A stretch of DNA of 64,000 bases from Chloranthus sessilifolius (lineage: Eukaryota; Streptophyta; Magnoliopsida; Chloranthales; Chloranthaceae). Shown in pieces: positions 51,613-60,886 of the stretch. The first letter of the stretch is position 1. Every line of letters starts with the position of its first letter. The DNA lies in assembly GCA_021018995.1 (NCBI GenBank), contig CM037588.1, positions 85,161,765 to 85,225,764 on the forward strand, given 5' to 3'. The translations under genes were made by a program, and so were the position numbers. Below the pieces are notes generated by a model that was not told the origin of the DNA, ran no database searches, and worked only from the letters and a program-made list of their open reading frames with translations.

Positions 51613-52188
51613 ATGGCCAGGGAACATATACTGGAGACACAGCTTAAGAGAACACCCGCACATATTACTTTGTGGGATTTGTTAATCACGTCTCCACTCC
51701 ACTTTCAAGCCCTAATGGGAGTGCTCAAGGACGTGCATGTCTCCACCCATGTAACTCCAGATGAAGTAGGGGAAATAATAGGGCAAGTGTTGGCCCCAAA
51801 TGCCATCTCTTTCACCGATACAGACCTATCGATCGAGGGGAATTACCATTCTAAACCCCTAAATATAACAGTGGAAGTAGGGAACTTGGTGGTAACGTTG
51901 GTCCTGATCGACAATGGGTCGGTGCTGAACGTATGCCCTCTAAGGATGGCAATCAAAATTGAGGCGAACCCCGACACTTTCCGACCATCCATATCAAGCG
52001 CACGGGGATTTGACAACACTAGAAGGGAAATCATAGGAGAAGTAGACCTTGACCTGATCCTCGGACTGCAAACCTTCACCACCCCCTTTCAAGTGATGGA
52101 CATCAAGTCTACCTTCAATCTGCTATTGGGCCGGCCATGGATACATAAGCTCGGAGTAATACCATCTACTCTGCACCAAAAGCTCTGA
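51613..52188 (+). CDS. pol: Aspartic protease region, Tat/Ogre type
   Basis: The open stretch is 191 residues. It has ITLWDLLITSPLHFQAL, the usual lead-in of Tat polyproteins, then LVLIDNGSVLNVCPL, where D-N-G-S stands at the retropepsin active site (normally D-[TS]-G-[SA]). It ends FNLLLGRPWIHKLGVIPSTLHQ, a strongly conserved end of this protease type. It is followed by a linker region (52240-52815) rich in E and A. Confidence 0.85.
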   Translation: MAREHILETQLKRTPAHITLWDLLITSPLHFQALMGVLKDVHVSTHVTPDEVGEIIGQVLAPNAISFTDTDLSIEGNYHSKPLNITVEVGNLVVTLVLIDNGSVLNVCPLRMAIKIEANPDTFRPSISSARGFDNTRREIIGEVDLDLILGLQTFTTPFQVMDIKSTFNLLLGRPWIHKLGVIPSTLHQKL

Positions 52189-53136
52189 TTCATTTCAGAA
52201 GGAAAAATTGTCACCATCATAGGTGAGAGCAGAGAAGACATGGGGAGGAGCGCTCTGCACATTGAGAATCTAAAAGTACTGAACATACCGCACACAGCTG
52301 AGGATGTCGATCTCCATCGATTTGAGTATGACTTCTCAAATGTTACCCTCGAACCAACTAAAAAGTCCTCGGATAAAACTGGAGGAGGAATGGACGCAGC
52401 TGTGTTCATGCTCCATAGGTTGGGCCCACGCCTTCAAGGAAGAAGAGACCCCGTTAAGGCCAAGGGGCAACAAAGTAAATTTGAATTAGGCTACAAGCTC
52501 AGAGAAGAGGAAGTCAGAGAAGCCAAGGAAAAGATGAGAGCCGCAGCAGCCGCCAAGGCCAGAGGAATCATCTTGGAAGAGGAACCTCACGCTCGCCCCC
52601 ACATCCGTGAAACCTTTGTAAGCGCCGGGGTAGTAAAAATCGATCTAAATGGGGAGACGAGGGTAACCCCACATAAGCCTACTTCAATCCACCCCACCAA
52701 TCCCTACATCATCCCCCTAGACTTTGAAATGGACTTAGCCGCCCTTTCCTTGTTTGAGGAAGAAGTTCCCTATCCACCCCTCACTCCAGCACCAACCACT
52801 CTGGGCCCCTCCTAACCGTAGAGGACAAGGTCTCGGAGGATCCCTCTGTAAATATGCTGAGGGAAGAAATGCAAGGCCTATCGATGCCGCTACCGACCGA
52901 AGAGGTAAAGGCCAGGCCTCGCAGGTGAGTAACTGGGCATCCTTGCCCCAACTCTTGAGAGCCGCCAAATTCCATGAAAATGGCACTGACTCTCCAAAAA
53001 AAAACAACCTATAAAAAGTGAGGTTAGCCTCTGGACCACTCTACCTTGTATATATAAAGATCCACCTCGCCAGGGGCTGACCTCCGAAAAAATACAAAAG
53101 ATCATAAAAATAGAAAAAATACCAATTCCAAAAATA

Positions 53137-54102
53137 TTGTCCTTTAAAATTCCCAATAAAATTAAAATCAATGTCGTGATACCCGTCCCATGTGAAGCCA
53201 ACCCCTTCCCTGTAGAAATACAAGAAGAGGTAGGAGTCACGAGTCTGGACGAGGAAGGCCAAACCGACGAGCTCCCCAATGAGCTCCTCAAACAATTTGC
53301 TGATTTTGAGCATGGCCCTACCCCGATCGTCGAAGAGACAGAGGATGTTAATTTGGGCACCACAGAGGCCTCCAGAATCACCAAAATTGGAACTTCGCTG
53401 TCCCCTATGGAGAGGAAAGGTATGATAGACTTCCTTCGGTCATACCAAGACGTCTTCGCATGGTCGTATGAGGACATGCCTGGTTTGGATACCGATCTGG
53501 TTGAGCATGAGTTGCCACTCTACCCCGATGTTAAGCCGGTGAAACAGAAGCTGAGACGACTCCGACCTGAATGGATGTTGAAGGTGAAGGATGAGGTCAT
53601 TAAATAGTATGACGCAGGTTTCCTCATGGTATCCAAATACCCGCAGTGGCTAGCCAATATCGTCCTTGTACCAAAGAAGGATGGAAAGGTTCAAATGTGT
53701 ATCGACTTCCAAAACCTCAACAAGGCGAGCCCTAAGGACGATTTCCCACTGCCACACATCGACATCTTGGTCGATAACACTGCAAAGCATGGGATGCTCT
53801 CGTTTATGGATGGATTCTCAGGATATAATCAGATAAAGATGGCAGAGGTTGATTGCGAGAAGACAGCATTCATTACCCCCTGGGGAACCTTCTGCTATAA
53901 AGTAATGCCATTCGGGCTAAAGAATGCCGGGGCGACCTATCAAAGAGCAATGATGGCCCTGTTCCACGACATGATGCACCGAGAGATCGAAGTATACGTC
54001 GACGACATGATTGCCAAATCGCTAGAAAGGGAGGACCACTTGATAAGCCTACAGAAGCTATTCAAGAGGCTGAGAAAATACAGATTACGGTTGAATCCCT
54101 AG
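53137..54102 (+). pseudogene. pol: Reverse transcriptase region, Tat/Ogre type (fossil)
   Basis: The lead-in carries FLRSYQDVFAWSYEDMPGLD and VEHELPLYPDVKPVKQKLRR. The core contains WLANIVLVPKKDGKVQMCID, FPLPHID, MDGFSGYNQIKM, FGLKNAGATYQRAM and the catalytic YVDDMIAKS. This wording (QKLRR, LANIVLVPKKDGK) is typical of the Tat group. Confidence 0.9.
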
Positions 54103-55615
54103 AAATACGCTTTTGGCACTATGTCCGGAAAGCTACTGGGCTTTATTGTCAGTAGGAGAGAGATCGAGGTCAATCTGACCAAGATCAAGGCCATCACTGA
54201 AATGCCGCCACCATCTACAGAGAAGGAAGTCAGAGGCCTTTTAGGTAGGATCTAGTACATTAGCCGATTCATCGCACAGTTAACTCCGATATGCGCACCA
54301 ATCTTCAAGCTGCTGAGAAAGGACTCACCAGTTGAGTGGAATGATGACTGCCAGGTTGCATTCGACAAGATTAAAGGTTATCTCCTGAAGCCTCCGGTAT
54401 TGGTACCACCCGTACCCGATAGACCCTTGATAATGCACTTGTCCACGACTGAGTTTTCCATGGGCTGTGTGTTAGGACAGCATGATGAGACGGGAGAAGA
54501 GAGCGAGCCATCTATTACCTAAGCAAGAAATTCACTGATTACGAGACGTGTTATTCTCATCTGAAGAAAGCATGCCTGACACTCGTTTGGGCTACTTAGA
54601 GACTTCGACACTACCTGTTATCCAGGCCGTTCTACTTCTAGCACGGATGGATCCGTTGAAGTACCTATTCGAGAAACCTGCTCTCACTGGCTGAACCGCA
54701 CGTTGGAAACTACTCCTATCCGAGTTTGACATTACTTATGTCACCCAGAAGTCGATTAAGGGGCAAGCAGTCACCGGTCATCTTGCTGAGAACCTTCTGT
54801 CGAACTATGAGCCTCTAAGGACCGAATTCCTCGATGAAGACATTTTGTTCATGACCGACTAGGATACAGAGGAAACGGAGGAGCCCTAGGTAATGCACTT
54901 CGATGGGCCATCTCATGTTGAGGGCCAAGGAGTTGGCGCCATTCTTATCTCGCCAAAAGGATCCCATATACCCATCTCAATCAAATTGAACTTCCCCTGC
55001 ACCAACAATATGGCCGAGTATGAGGCCTGCACAGCTGGTTTACAATCGGCTCTTGATCTAAATATAACTCACCTTAGGGTCTTTGGAGATTCACAGTTAA
55101 TTATATGCCAAACCAACGGGGATTGGAAGACCAAGGATGAGAAACTGATCCCATACCATGAACATTTGGAGGATCTGATAACTTGCTTTGAGGAAGTCAC
55201 CTTCTCTTATGTGCCACGAGCAAGAAATTGGTTTGCTGACGCCCTGGCCACCCTGGCCTCTATGGTTCAGATTCCATATGGAGTGGTGATGAAGCCTATC
55301 ATGATAGAGCAGAGGAACAAACCGGCTTTCTGTCACCTGATCGAAGGACCTACGGAGATAGAGGATGAACCACCTTGGTTCTCAGACATCAAGAATTTCC
55401 TCGAGACCCGAACTATCCCGAAAGGAACATCAAGGGTAGACAAACGCACCATCCAGCGATTGGCAACAAACTACGTCATCTGCGGCGATCTCCTATATAG
55501 ACGGTCTCACGACAATATTCTACTCCAATGCCTAACCCGGAAGGAAGCGTTTGAGATCATGAAGGGGTCTGCAGAGCCCACGTCAGCGGTCACATGCTTG
55601 CTAAGAAAATTCTAA
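54103..55615 (+). pseudogene. pol: RNase H pair: decayed gypsy RNase H and a second, archaeal-type RNase H
   Basis: 54110-54860 retains pieces of the RT connection and first RNase H (EMPPPSTEKEVRGLLG, MGCVLGQHDE) but is decayed. From 54893 a long open stretch carries a different RNase H: MHFDGPSHVEGQG, MAEYEACTAGLQSAL, LRVFGDSQLIICQ and NWFADALATLASM. These supply the D-E-D-D acidic set. A second, archaeal-type RNase H after the gypsy one is a known mark of the Tat group. It is followed by the N-terminal part of integrase. Confidence 0.8.
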
Positions 55616-56613
55616 GGCAAGGATACTTTTGGACTACTTTGGAGACTGATTGCTGCAAGCACGTACAGAAGTGCTACAAATGCCAAGAGCACTCCAGCCT
55701 AATACACGCTCCGGCCATTGACTTGCACAGCATGGCCACCCCTTGGCCGTTCGCCACCTGGGGTCTCGACGTCGTCGGCAAGATCAATCCTAAGGCTTCC
55801 AATGTACATCAATTCATCCTCGTCGCTATGGAATACTTTACAAAATGGGTAGAGGCGGCCTCCTATACGAGCATTAAAGCTAGCCATGTTGAGAAGTTCA
55901 TCAAGAACAACATCATTTACAGATTCGGGGTATCCAAAGATATCATCACTGATAATGGCACTAATTTCGCTAATAGGCGCATCCGGGCCTTGTGTGAGCG
56001 GTTCAAGATCAAGCATCATCGTTCATCCCCGTACAGGCCTCAGACGAATGGAGCAGTAGAGGCAGCCAACAAAACTCTGATCCGCATCCTGGAGAAGATG
56101 GTAGTTACTTACAGAGATTGGAGTGAGCAGTTACCCTTCGCACTTTGGGCCCATAGAATGTCTATCCGCACCGCAACAGGGGCAACACCATTCTCCCTTG
56201 TGTATGGGACCGAGGCCGTGCTACCCGTTGAAGTCGAGGTACCGTCGCTTCGTATCCTTTTGGAATCCCATCTACCTGAAGCTGAGAGGGAAAGAGCCCG
56301 TTTTGAACAGCTAGACCTAATTGACGAGAAAAGACTCCTAGCCTTGTGCCACACTCAGGTCTATCAGAGGAGAATTGCACGTACTTACAATAAGCGTGTC
56401 CGCGGCCGAGACCTGAAGATAGGAGACACTGTACTGAAGAAAATTTTTCGGTCTCTCCACGCCGATCCGAGAGGGAAGTTTAGGCCAAATTGGGAAGGAC
56501 CCTACGTCATCCGAGAGGTTCTGCCAGGATACGTAGTTCGCCTCGCCACCATGGACGGAGACCACTTTCCTAACCCCATCAATGCTGGATACCTCCGTAA
56601 GTTCTACTCGTAG
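55594..56613 (+). CDS. pol: Integrase, Tat/Ogre type
   Basis: The open stretch is 339 residues. A zinc-binding segment is represented by CCKHVQKCYKCQEH. The catalytic core has TWGLDVVGKI (first D), DIITDNGTNFANRR (second D) and RPQTNGAVEAANKTL (E). FALWAHRMSIRTATGATPFSLVYG precedes the C-terminal PNWEGPYVIREVLPG, the GPY/F module. There is no chromodomain. It integrates the element's cDNA; the rest of pol lies upstream in broken form. The stop lies at the start of the 3' non-coding region. Confidence 0.92.
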   Translation: MLAKKILRQGYFWTTLETDCCKHVQKCYKCQEHSSLIHAPAIDLHSMATPWPFATWGLDVVGKINPKASNVHQFILVAMEYFTKWVEAASYTSIKASHVEKFIKNNIIYRFGVSKDIITDNGTNFANRRIRALCERFKIKHHRSSPYRPQTNGAVEAANKTLIRILEKMVVTYRDWSEQLPFALWAHRMSIRTATGATPFSLVYGTEAVLPVEVEVPSLRILLESHLPEAERERARFEQLDLIDEKRLLALCHTQVYQRRIARTYNKRVRGRDLKIGDTVLKKIFRSLHADPRGKFRPNWEGPYVIREVLPGYVVRLATMDGDHFPNPINAGYLRKFYS

Positions 56614-57243
56614 GTCTTGGGACAAGGTAAGTTTTGATAAAAGTAGATGTGTGACTGCTTAAGGGCTCCATAAAAGAGGCCATCATTTCAAAGTCAAGTG
56701 GCCAAAAAGAATATTCCCTGAAAACCTTCACCCCTTTTTTGCTACACACTTTGGGCCAACAACCATTTCTTTCATATACCCCACCCAAAATTCTAAAAAA
56801 GAAGAAGAGAAGGGAGGAAAAATCCAAACCAAAAGAAGAAGAAGAAGGCGGCCCCCCCAAAAAAAACAACAACAAAGAAAAAGAGGGGTACCCGAAAAAA
56901 AAAAAAAAAACAAAATGATGACTGGGGCATAAAAGGCCTTTAGAAAGAAAAAGGAGTCCCCGAATCTAGAAATCACCCCAAACTTAGATCCAAATCCCCA
57001 AAAAAACCCAACCTGTTTGAACCCCAACCATATTACAACCCGGAAAAAAGCCCTCTTTAAGGTCCACAAGCGGTTATAACATCTACTGCATCAGAACAAG
57101 TCGAGTTAACAAACCACACAGAACTTCATTCAGCCGGCTATGACGGAATCGACGCCCATGTCGTGGCTTTCTGGTTCTTGAAAAAAAAAAAAGAAAGAAA
57201 AAAAAAAGAGAGGAAAATTAATTTGAGTTCGAAGCAAGACGGG
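56614..57243 (+). other. 3' non-coding region after Tat integrase, first part
   Basis: This is A-rich sequence with several A and G/A runs (56800-56910, 57180-57215). No convincing ORF is seen on either strand; open frames on the minus strand come from the T-runs. Confidence 0.7.
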
Positions 57244-57424
57244 CGTGGTGAAAACCCGAAAGGGCGCCACGGGTAAAAACAGCGAACTCACGCGGACCAG
57301 GTGAAAACCTGAAAGGGCACCTGGGGTAAGAGAGCGAACCCATGGACGTGGTGAAAACCCGAAAGGGCGCTACGGGTTAAAATAGGGATGACAGGCATGG
57401 TGAAAACCCGTCTTGGGCGCTATG
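57244..57424 (+). ncRNA. Four tandem covarying hairpins in the Tat 3' region
   Basis: There are four units, at 57244-57271, 57297-57324, 57347-57374 and 57396-57424. Each can fold as a 7-bp outer stem, a 5' AAAA bulge, a 3-bp CCY:GGG stem and a small loop. The loop is GAAA, a GNRA tetraloop, in the first three. The outer arms differ but keep pairing: CGTGGTG with CGCCACG, CCAGGTG with CACCTGG, CGTGGTG with CGCTACG and CATGGTG with CGCTATG. All allow only Watson-Crick and G-U pairs. The loop and bulge identity favours the plus-strand transcript. The function is unknown. Confidence 0.65.
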
Positions 57425-57713
57425 AGCAAGAATGTCAAGAAAAGAGAGATTAGGAGAAGATTTGTCCTAGCTCGCCTATTTCAGTTTGGATCCCTTAAGC
57501 CTCTTCTCCCCTTTGATGGGCCACTCATGTTGGAAATTGGATCGGATCCCAATCAAGTATGTCGTCTCTATCGCAGCATCTGACGCATGACCAAAGGGAA
57601 AGACAGAGGACTGAACCAATCCCAGGACAGCTGACCTTCCCATGTTTAAAGAAAAAAACCTGTGCCTCACCAACAGGGTTCGACCGTGCTCAATATAGGA
57701 CCCACTGGTTTGG

Positions 57714-58270
57714 CTTCATAAAAAACCTCACCCTGTGAGGAAGAAAATTCCAAAAAAGATAATAGATTTCCCTTTCCCATAAAAAAGGCCTCACACCGCG
57801 GAGAAGAAAATTCCAAAAAAGATAATAGATTTCCCTTTCCAATAAAAAACCTCACCCTGTGAGGAAGAAAATTCCAAAAAAGATAATAGATTTCCCTTTC
57901 CCATAAAAAAACCTCACCCTGTGAGAAAGAAAATTCCAAAAAAGATAATAGATTTCCCTTTCCCATAAAAAACCTCACCCTGTGAGGAAGAAAATTCCAA
58001 AAAAGATAATAGATTTCCCTTTCCCATAAAAAAAAAAAAACCTCACCCTGTGAGGACGAAAATTCCAAAAAAGATAATAGATTTCCCTTTCCCATAAAAA
58101 AACCTCACCCTGTGAGGAAGAAAATTTCAAAAAAATAATAGATTTCCCTTTCCCATAAAAAGCCTCACACTGCGGAGGAGAAAATTCCAAAAAAGAAAAT
58201 AGATTTCCCTTTTCCATAAAAAGCCTCACACTGTGGAGGAGAAAATTCCAAAAACAAAAAAAAAGAAGAA
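57714..58270. repeat. About 60-bp tandem repeat, roughly nine copies
   Basis: Copies begin with CCTCACCCTGTGAGG near 57726, 57788, 57850, 57911, 57970, 58040, 58101, 58161 and 58221. Each continues AAGAAAATTCCAAAAAAG, ATAATAGATTTCCC and ends in CCATAAAAA. Two more decayed copies follow to about 58380. The head of the unit is a small inverted repeat (CCTCAC-CCT-GTGAGG), altered to CCTCACACTGCGGAGG in some copies. Tandem repeats in this 3' position are well known in Ogre/Tat elements and are a known source of plant satellites. Confidence 0.92.
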
Positions 58271-58644
58271 GAAAATAGAGTCCCCTTGTCCATAAAACAA
58301 AAAAGAGAAACCCCACTAGGTGAAAAAAAAAAGAAAAAATCCCCATAAAAAGTCTTACGTTGCAGAATTACAAAAAGAAAAATAAGAGCGCATGTATAGA
58401 TTTCATTCCCTTTCATTGCAAGTGTTGCCCGCTGAGTGTCACGTCCCAAAAAGATAACGACATGACACACTTTCTATTTTGCTGCTTTCTTTACAACAAA
58501 AAACAAAACCCAAAATGTATATAGCTGTGTATATATGAAAAAAAAGAAGAAGAAAAGAGCAGAAAAAGATAACCCAAAAAGAGATCTCTGTTAGGGGGCT
58601 TTCCCCCCCCCGTGTATATGATCTATGATATGTGCAGGAACAGG

Positions 58645-60137
58645 TCAAGGGCGGGGAGCACGCTTCAAAGCGCTAATCTCTGCAAGCAGGGAGTCCTCGC
58701 GGGCATTTCGATCAGACATCCACCTACCATGAAGACTCTTCTGCCGTCTCCGTGAAGCTTCAGCTGTGCTGCGGGACTCAGTCAAAAGACCAGTCAACCG
58801 AAGAACCTCGCTCTCGGCTGTAGCGGCTCTCACCTCCGCAATATCAGCTTTGACCCTTTCTTTCTCCAAAGTCTCAATCAAAGCCAGCCTCTCTACTGAA
58901 AGGGACTCGATCCGGGTCCGAAGCATCGCTTCCTTACATGGCCAGGGCCCTGTCTCTACCACATCTACCGAAGCTGGGCTAGGAGTAGGTAATTCCTCAG
59001 ATACCAGCCAACCCTCGTAACCCGGAGAGACGACGCCCCCCTGAACCAAGCTACACATATGCGCCGATTGGCGGGTTTCCTAGAGGGCAGCTATGCGATC
59101 AAGATCACTAAGAGAACCGTGAGAGAATATCAGAGAGCACAGGGGTGGCCTCGTGGTACACGTCACATGCTGAGTATACCCGAATTGGCGGAGCACCCGA
59201 GATGGGAAGTAGTATGTGCTACCGGTCAGCCCCAAAAGTGTGATGCCCTTCCCGAGAGCAGACAATCGGAAAGGTGCCGTCCATCTAGGGAAGTTGCCGT
59301 GTCACTCGCATCGATAGCCACAGCCTCGCCTCGACGCCCCACCAGCACTCGAACTCCGGATCAGAAAACCCCGAGCCACATCCCCTCTAATCAAGCAGAA
59401 TCTAGGCACAGGCCCCATGATGGCCAAATGCTCTCCTAACCAGATCTGAATAAGAAGCGGGCTCCCGCTGAGAATAACCCGGCCCGAGGCCGCAACATCC
59501 AAGCCTCGATATATCTTCGCCAGGTCCAGGTGTACCAATGAGCGACCTCCCTCCAATTCGGTCAAAACATCACATAGCCCGAGGGAAAAGTTCTCACCCC
59601 AGTGAAGAAGAGAACCTCCGACAACAAATAAAGGGCAAAGGCCTTCACATTGAAGGGATCTCGAATAGGCAACTTTCGAAGGCTCGAGTCACTGAAAAGT
59701 TCTCTCAGGAATTTCACCGAACACCTGGTGGGCCCTCCGGCAAAACATTTCTCATATCCACCCTTCTTCAAGCTAAGGACCGCGTGGACTGCCTTTGCAT
59801 ACCCCGGTTTGGGCACTACTTTGGCAAGGCCTCGATGCATCTTCAAGCTAGTGAGGGAGGCTAACTCTTCCATAGTTGGGGTCAACTCCCTAGACCCAAA
59901 TTTAAAAACATGGGCCCTATGGTCCCATGATGCCAAAGCCGCCTATAGTAGGTTGGGCAACAGAGGGACAACGAGGAGAGAAGAAAGACGGGACAACCCG
60001 AGGCCATTCAGAATAGCAAGCTCACTCTCGACCAAACTATCATGCCATTTTTGCAAAAAGCTGGGCCCTGGGTCCAAACAGGGAAGTATGCCGGCTCCCG
60101 TATAAAAGCTTGGGCCCCATTTTGAAGGCAGGTCCAT
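58645..60137 (-). pseudogene. Antisense extra ORF of the Tat element, DUF7745-like with coiled-coil tail
   Basis: This is on the strand opposite to gag-pol. From MDLPSKWGPS at 60137 it runs through HVFKFGSRELTPTMEELASL, DPFNVKAFALYLLSEVLFF and GSPLLIQIWLGEHL. That order recalls the DUF7745-type proteins often found in plant retroelements. The last part (59058-58645) is rich in E, R and L (RIESLSVERLALIETLEKER) and looks like a coiled coil. The reading is in several open stretches, so splicing or decay, or both, are possible. Antisense extra ORFs downstream of integrase are known from Tat-group elements. The family name is inferred. Confidence 0.55.
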
Positions 60138-60315
60138 CGACGTACAAAGAGATTCTTTGTGAAATCGGTCAATATATGGTGATGGGCCCGCTAGAAAAAG
60201 AGGGGAAAGAAAGAAAATAAAAGGAGGGGCAAAACAGCCAAACCAAAGTAAAAGAGGAGACAAGGAGGGAACCAGGTGCGGGTTATAAGGAGCCCGCTGA
60301 GCACAATCTATAGCA

Positions 60316-60479
60316 GGCGTATATATTATATACGCCAAGGAAAATTTTGAACAATTTTTGCCTGGCGTATATAATATATACGCCCGGCCATTTTTACTGA
60401 GGATTGGTCAGGCGTATATAATATATACGCCCCGCTATTGATTGCTAAATGTTGGCCTGGCATATATAATATATACGCC
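60316..60479. repeat. Palindrome cluster between the two antisense genes
   Basis: Four copies start at 60316, 60364, 60411 and 60459, 47-48 bp apart. On the minus strand they lie 180-340 bp upstream of the start of the DUF7745-like ORF (60137). They also lie about 400 bp after the stop of the plant-mobile-domain gene (60887). A further copy begins at 63993 and is cut by the window end. Confidence 0.92.
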
Positions 60480-60886
60480 CAGTTTAAGCCGAGGCTAGTA
60501 CGCCCCCCCCCCTCACACTGGTCTATTTCTTTTCCCAAGGAGGAACGTAGTTTATTTTGGCCCACCTTTTCGTCGCAAGAGCGCACATGGGCGGCCATGC
60601 CACACACCCATGAGAAACACTCGGGTGGCGCGCCGCCCGTAAGTCACATATGGAGAGTCACCTGCATGATCAACCTCATCATTGGGAGGTGCCAGTCCAT
60701 TCCAAGCAAGAAAAAGAGAAAGGAAACCACCAAAGCAAAGGAATACCCAAATAAAACATTCATATAAACCATAAAAATTATAAACCATCCAAACAAAAAA
60801 TTAAACAAAAAAATTGTTGTTATTACATATCCCCAAATAAAGCCAAGTCTAAACTGTTTCATTATGTCAAATTTGCAGAAAATAAA

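Noticed and set aside
57244-57424. Hammerhead ribozyme, as in plant retrozymes
   Set aside because: The GAAA is present, but there is no CUGANGA box and no three-way junction. The fold is a plain bulged hairpin.
57667-58346. Minus-strand ORFs with repeated KGNLLSFLEFS
   Set aside because: They are translations of the 60-bp tandem repeat, without start context or unique sequence.
60326-60607. 93-residue minus-strand ORF between the antisense genes
   Set aside because: Much of it is the translated palindrome cluster (YIIYTP/ILYTP repeats).
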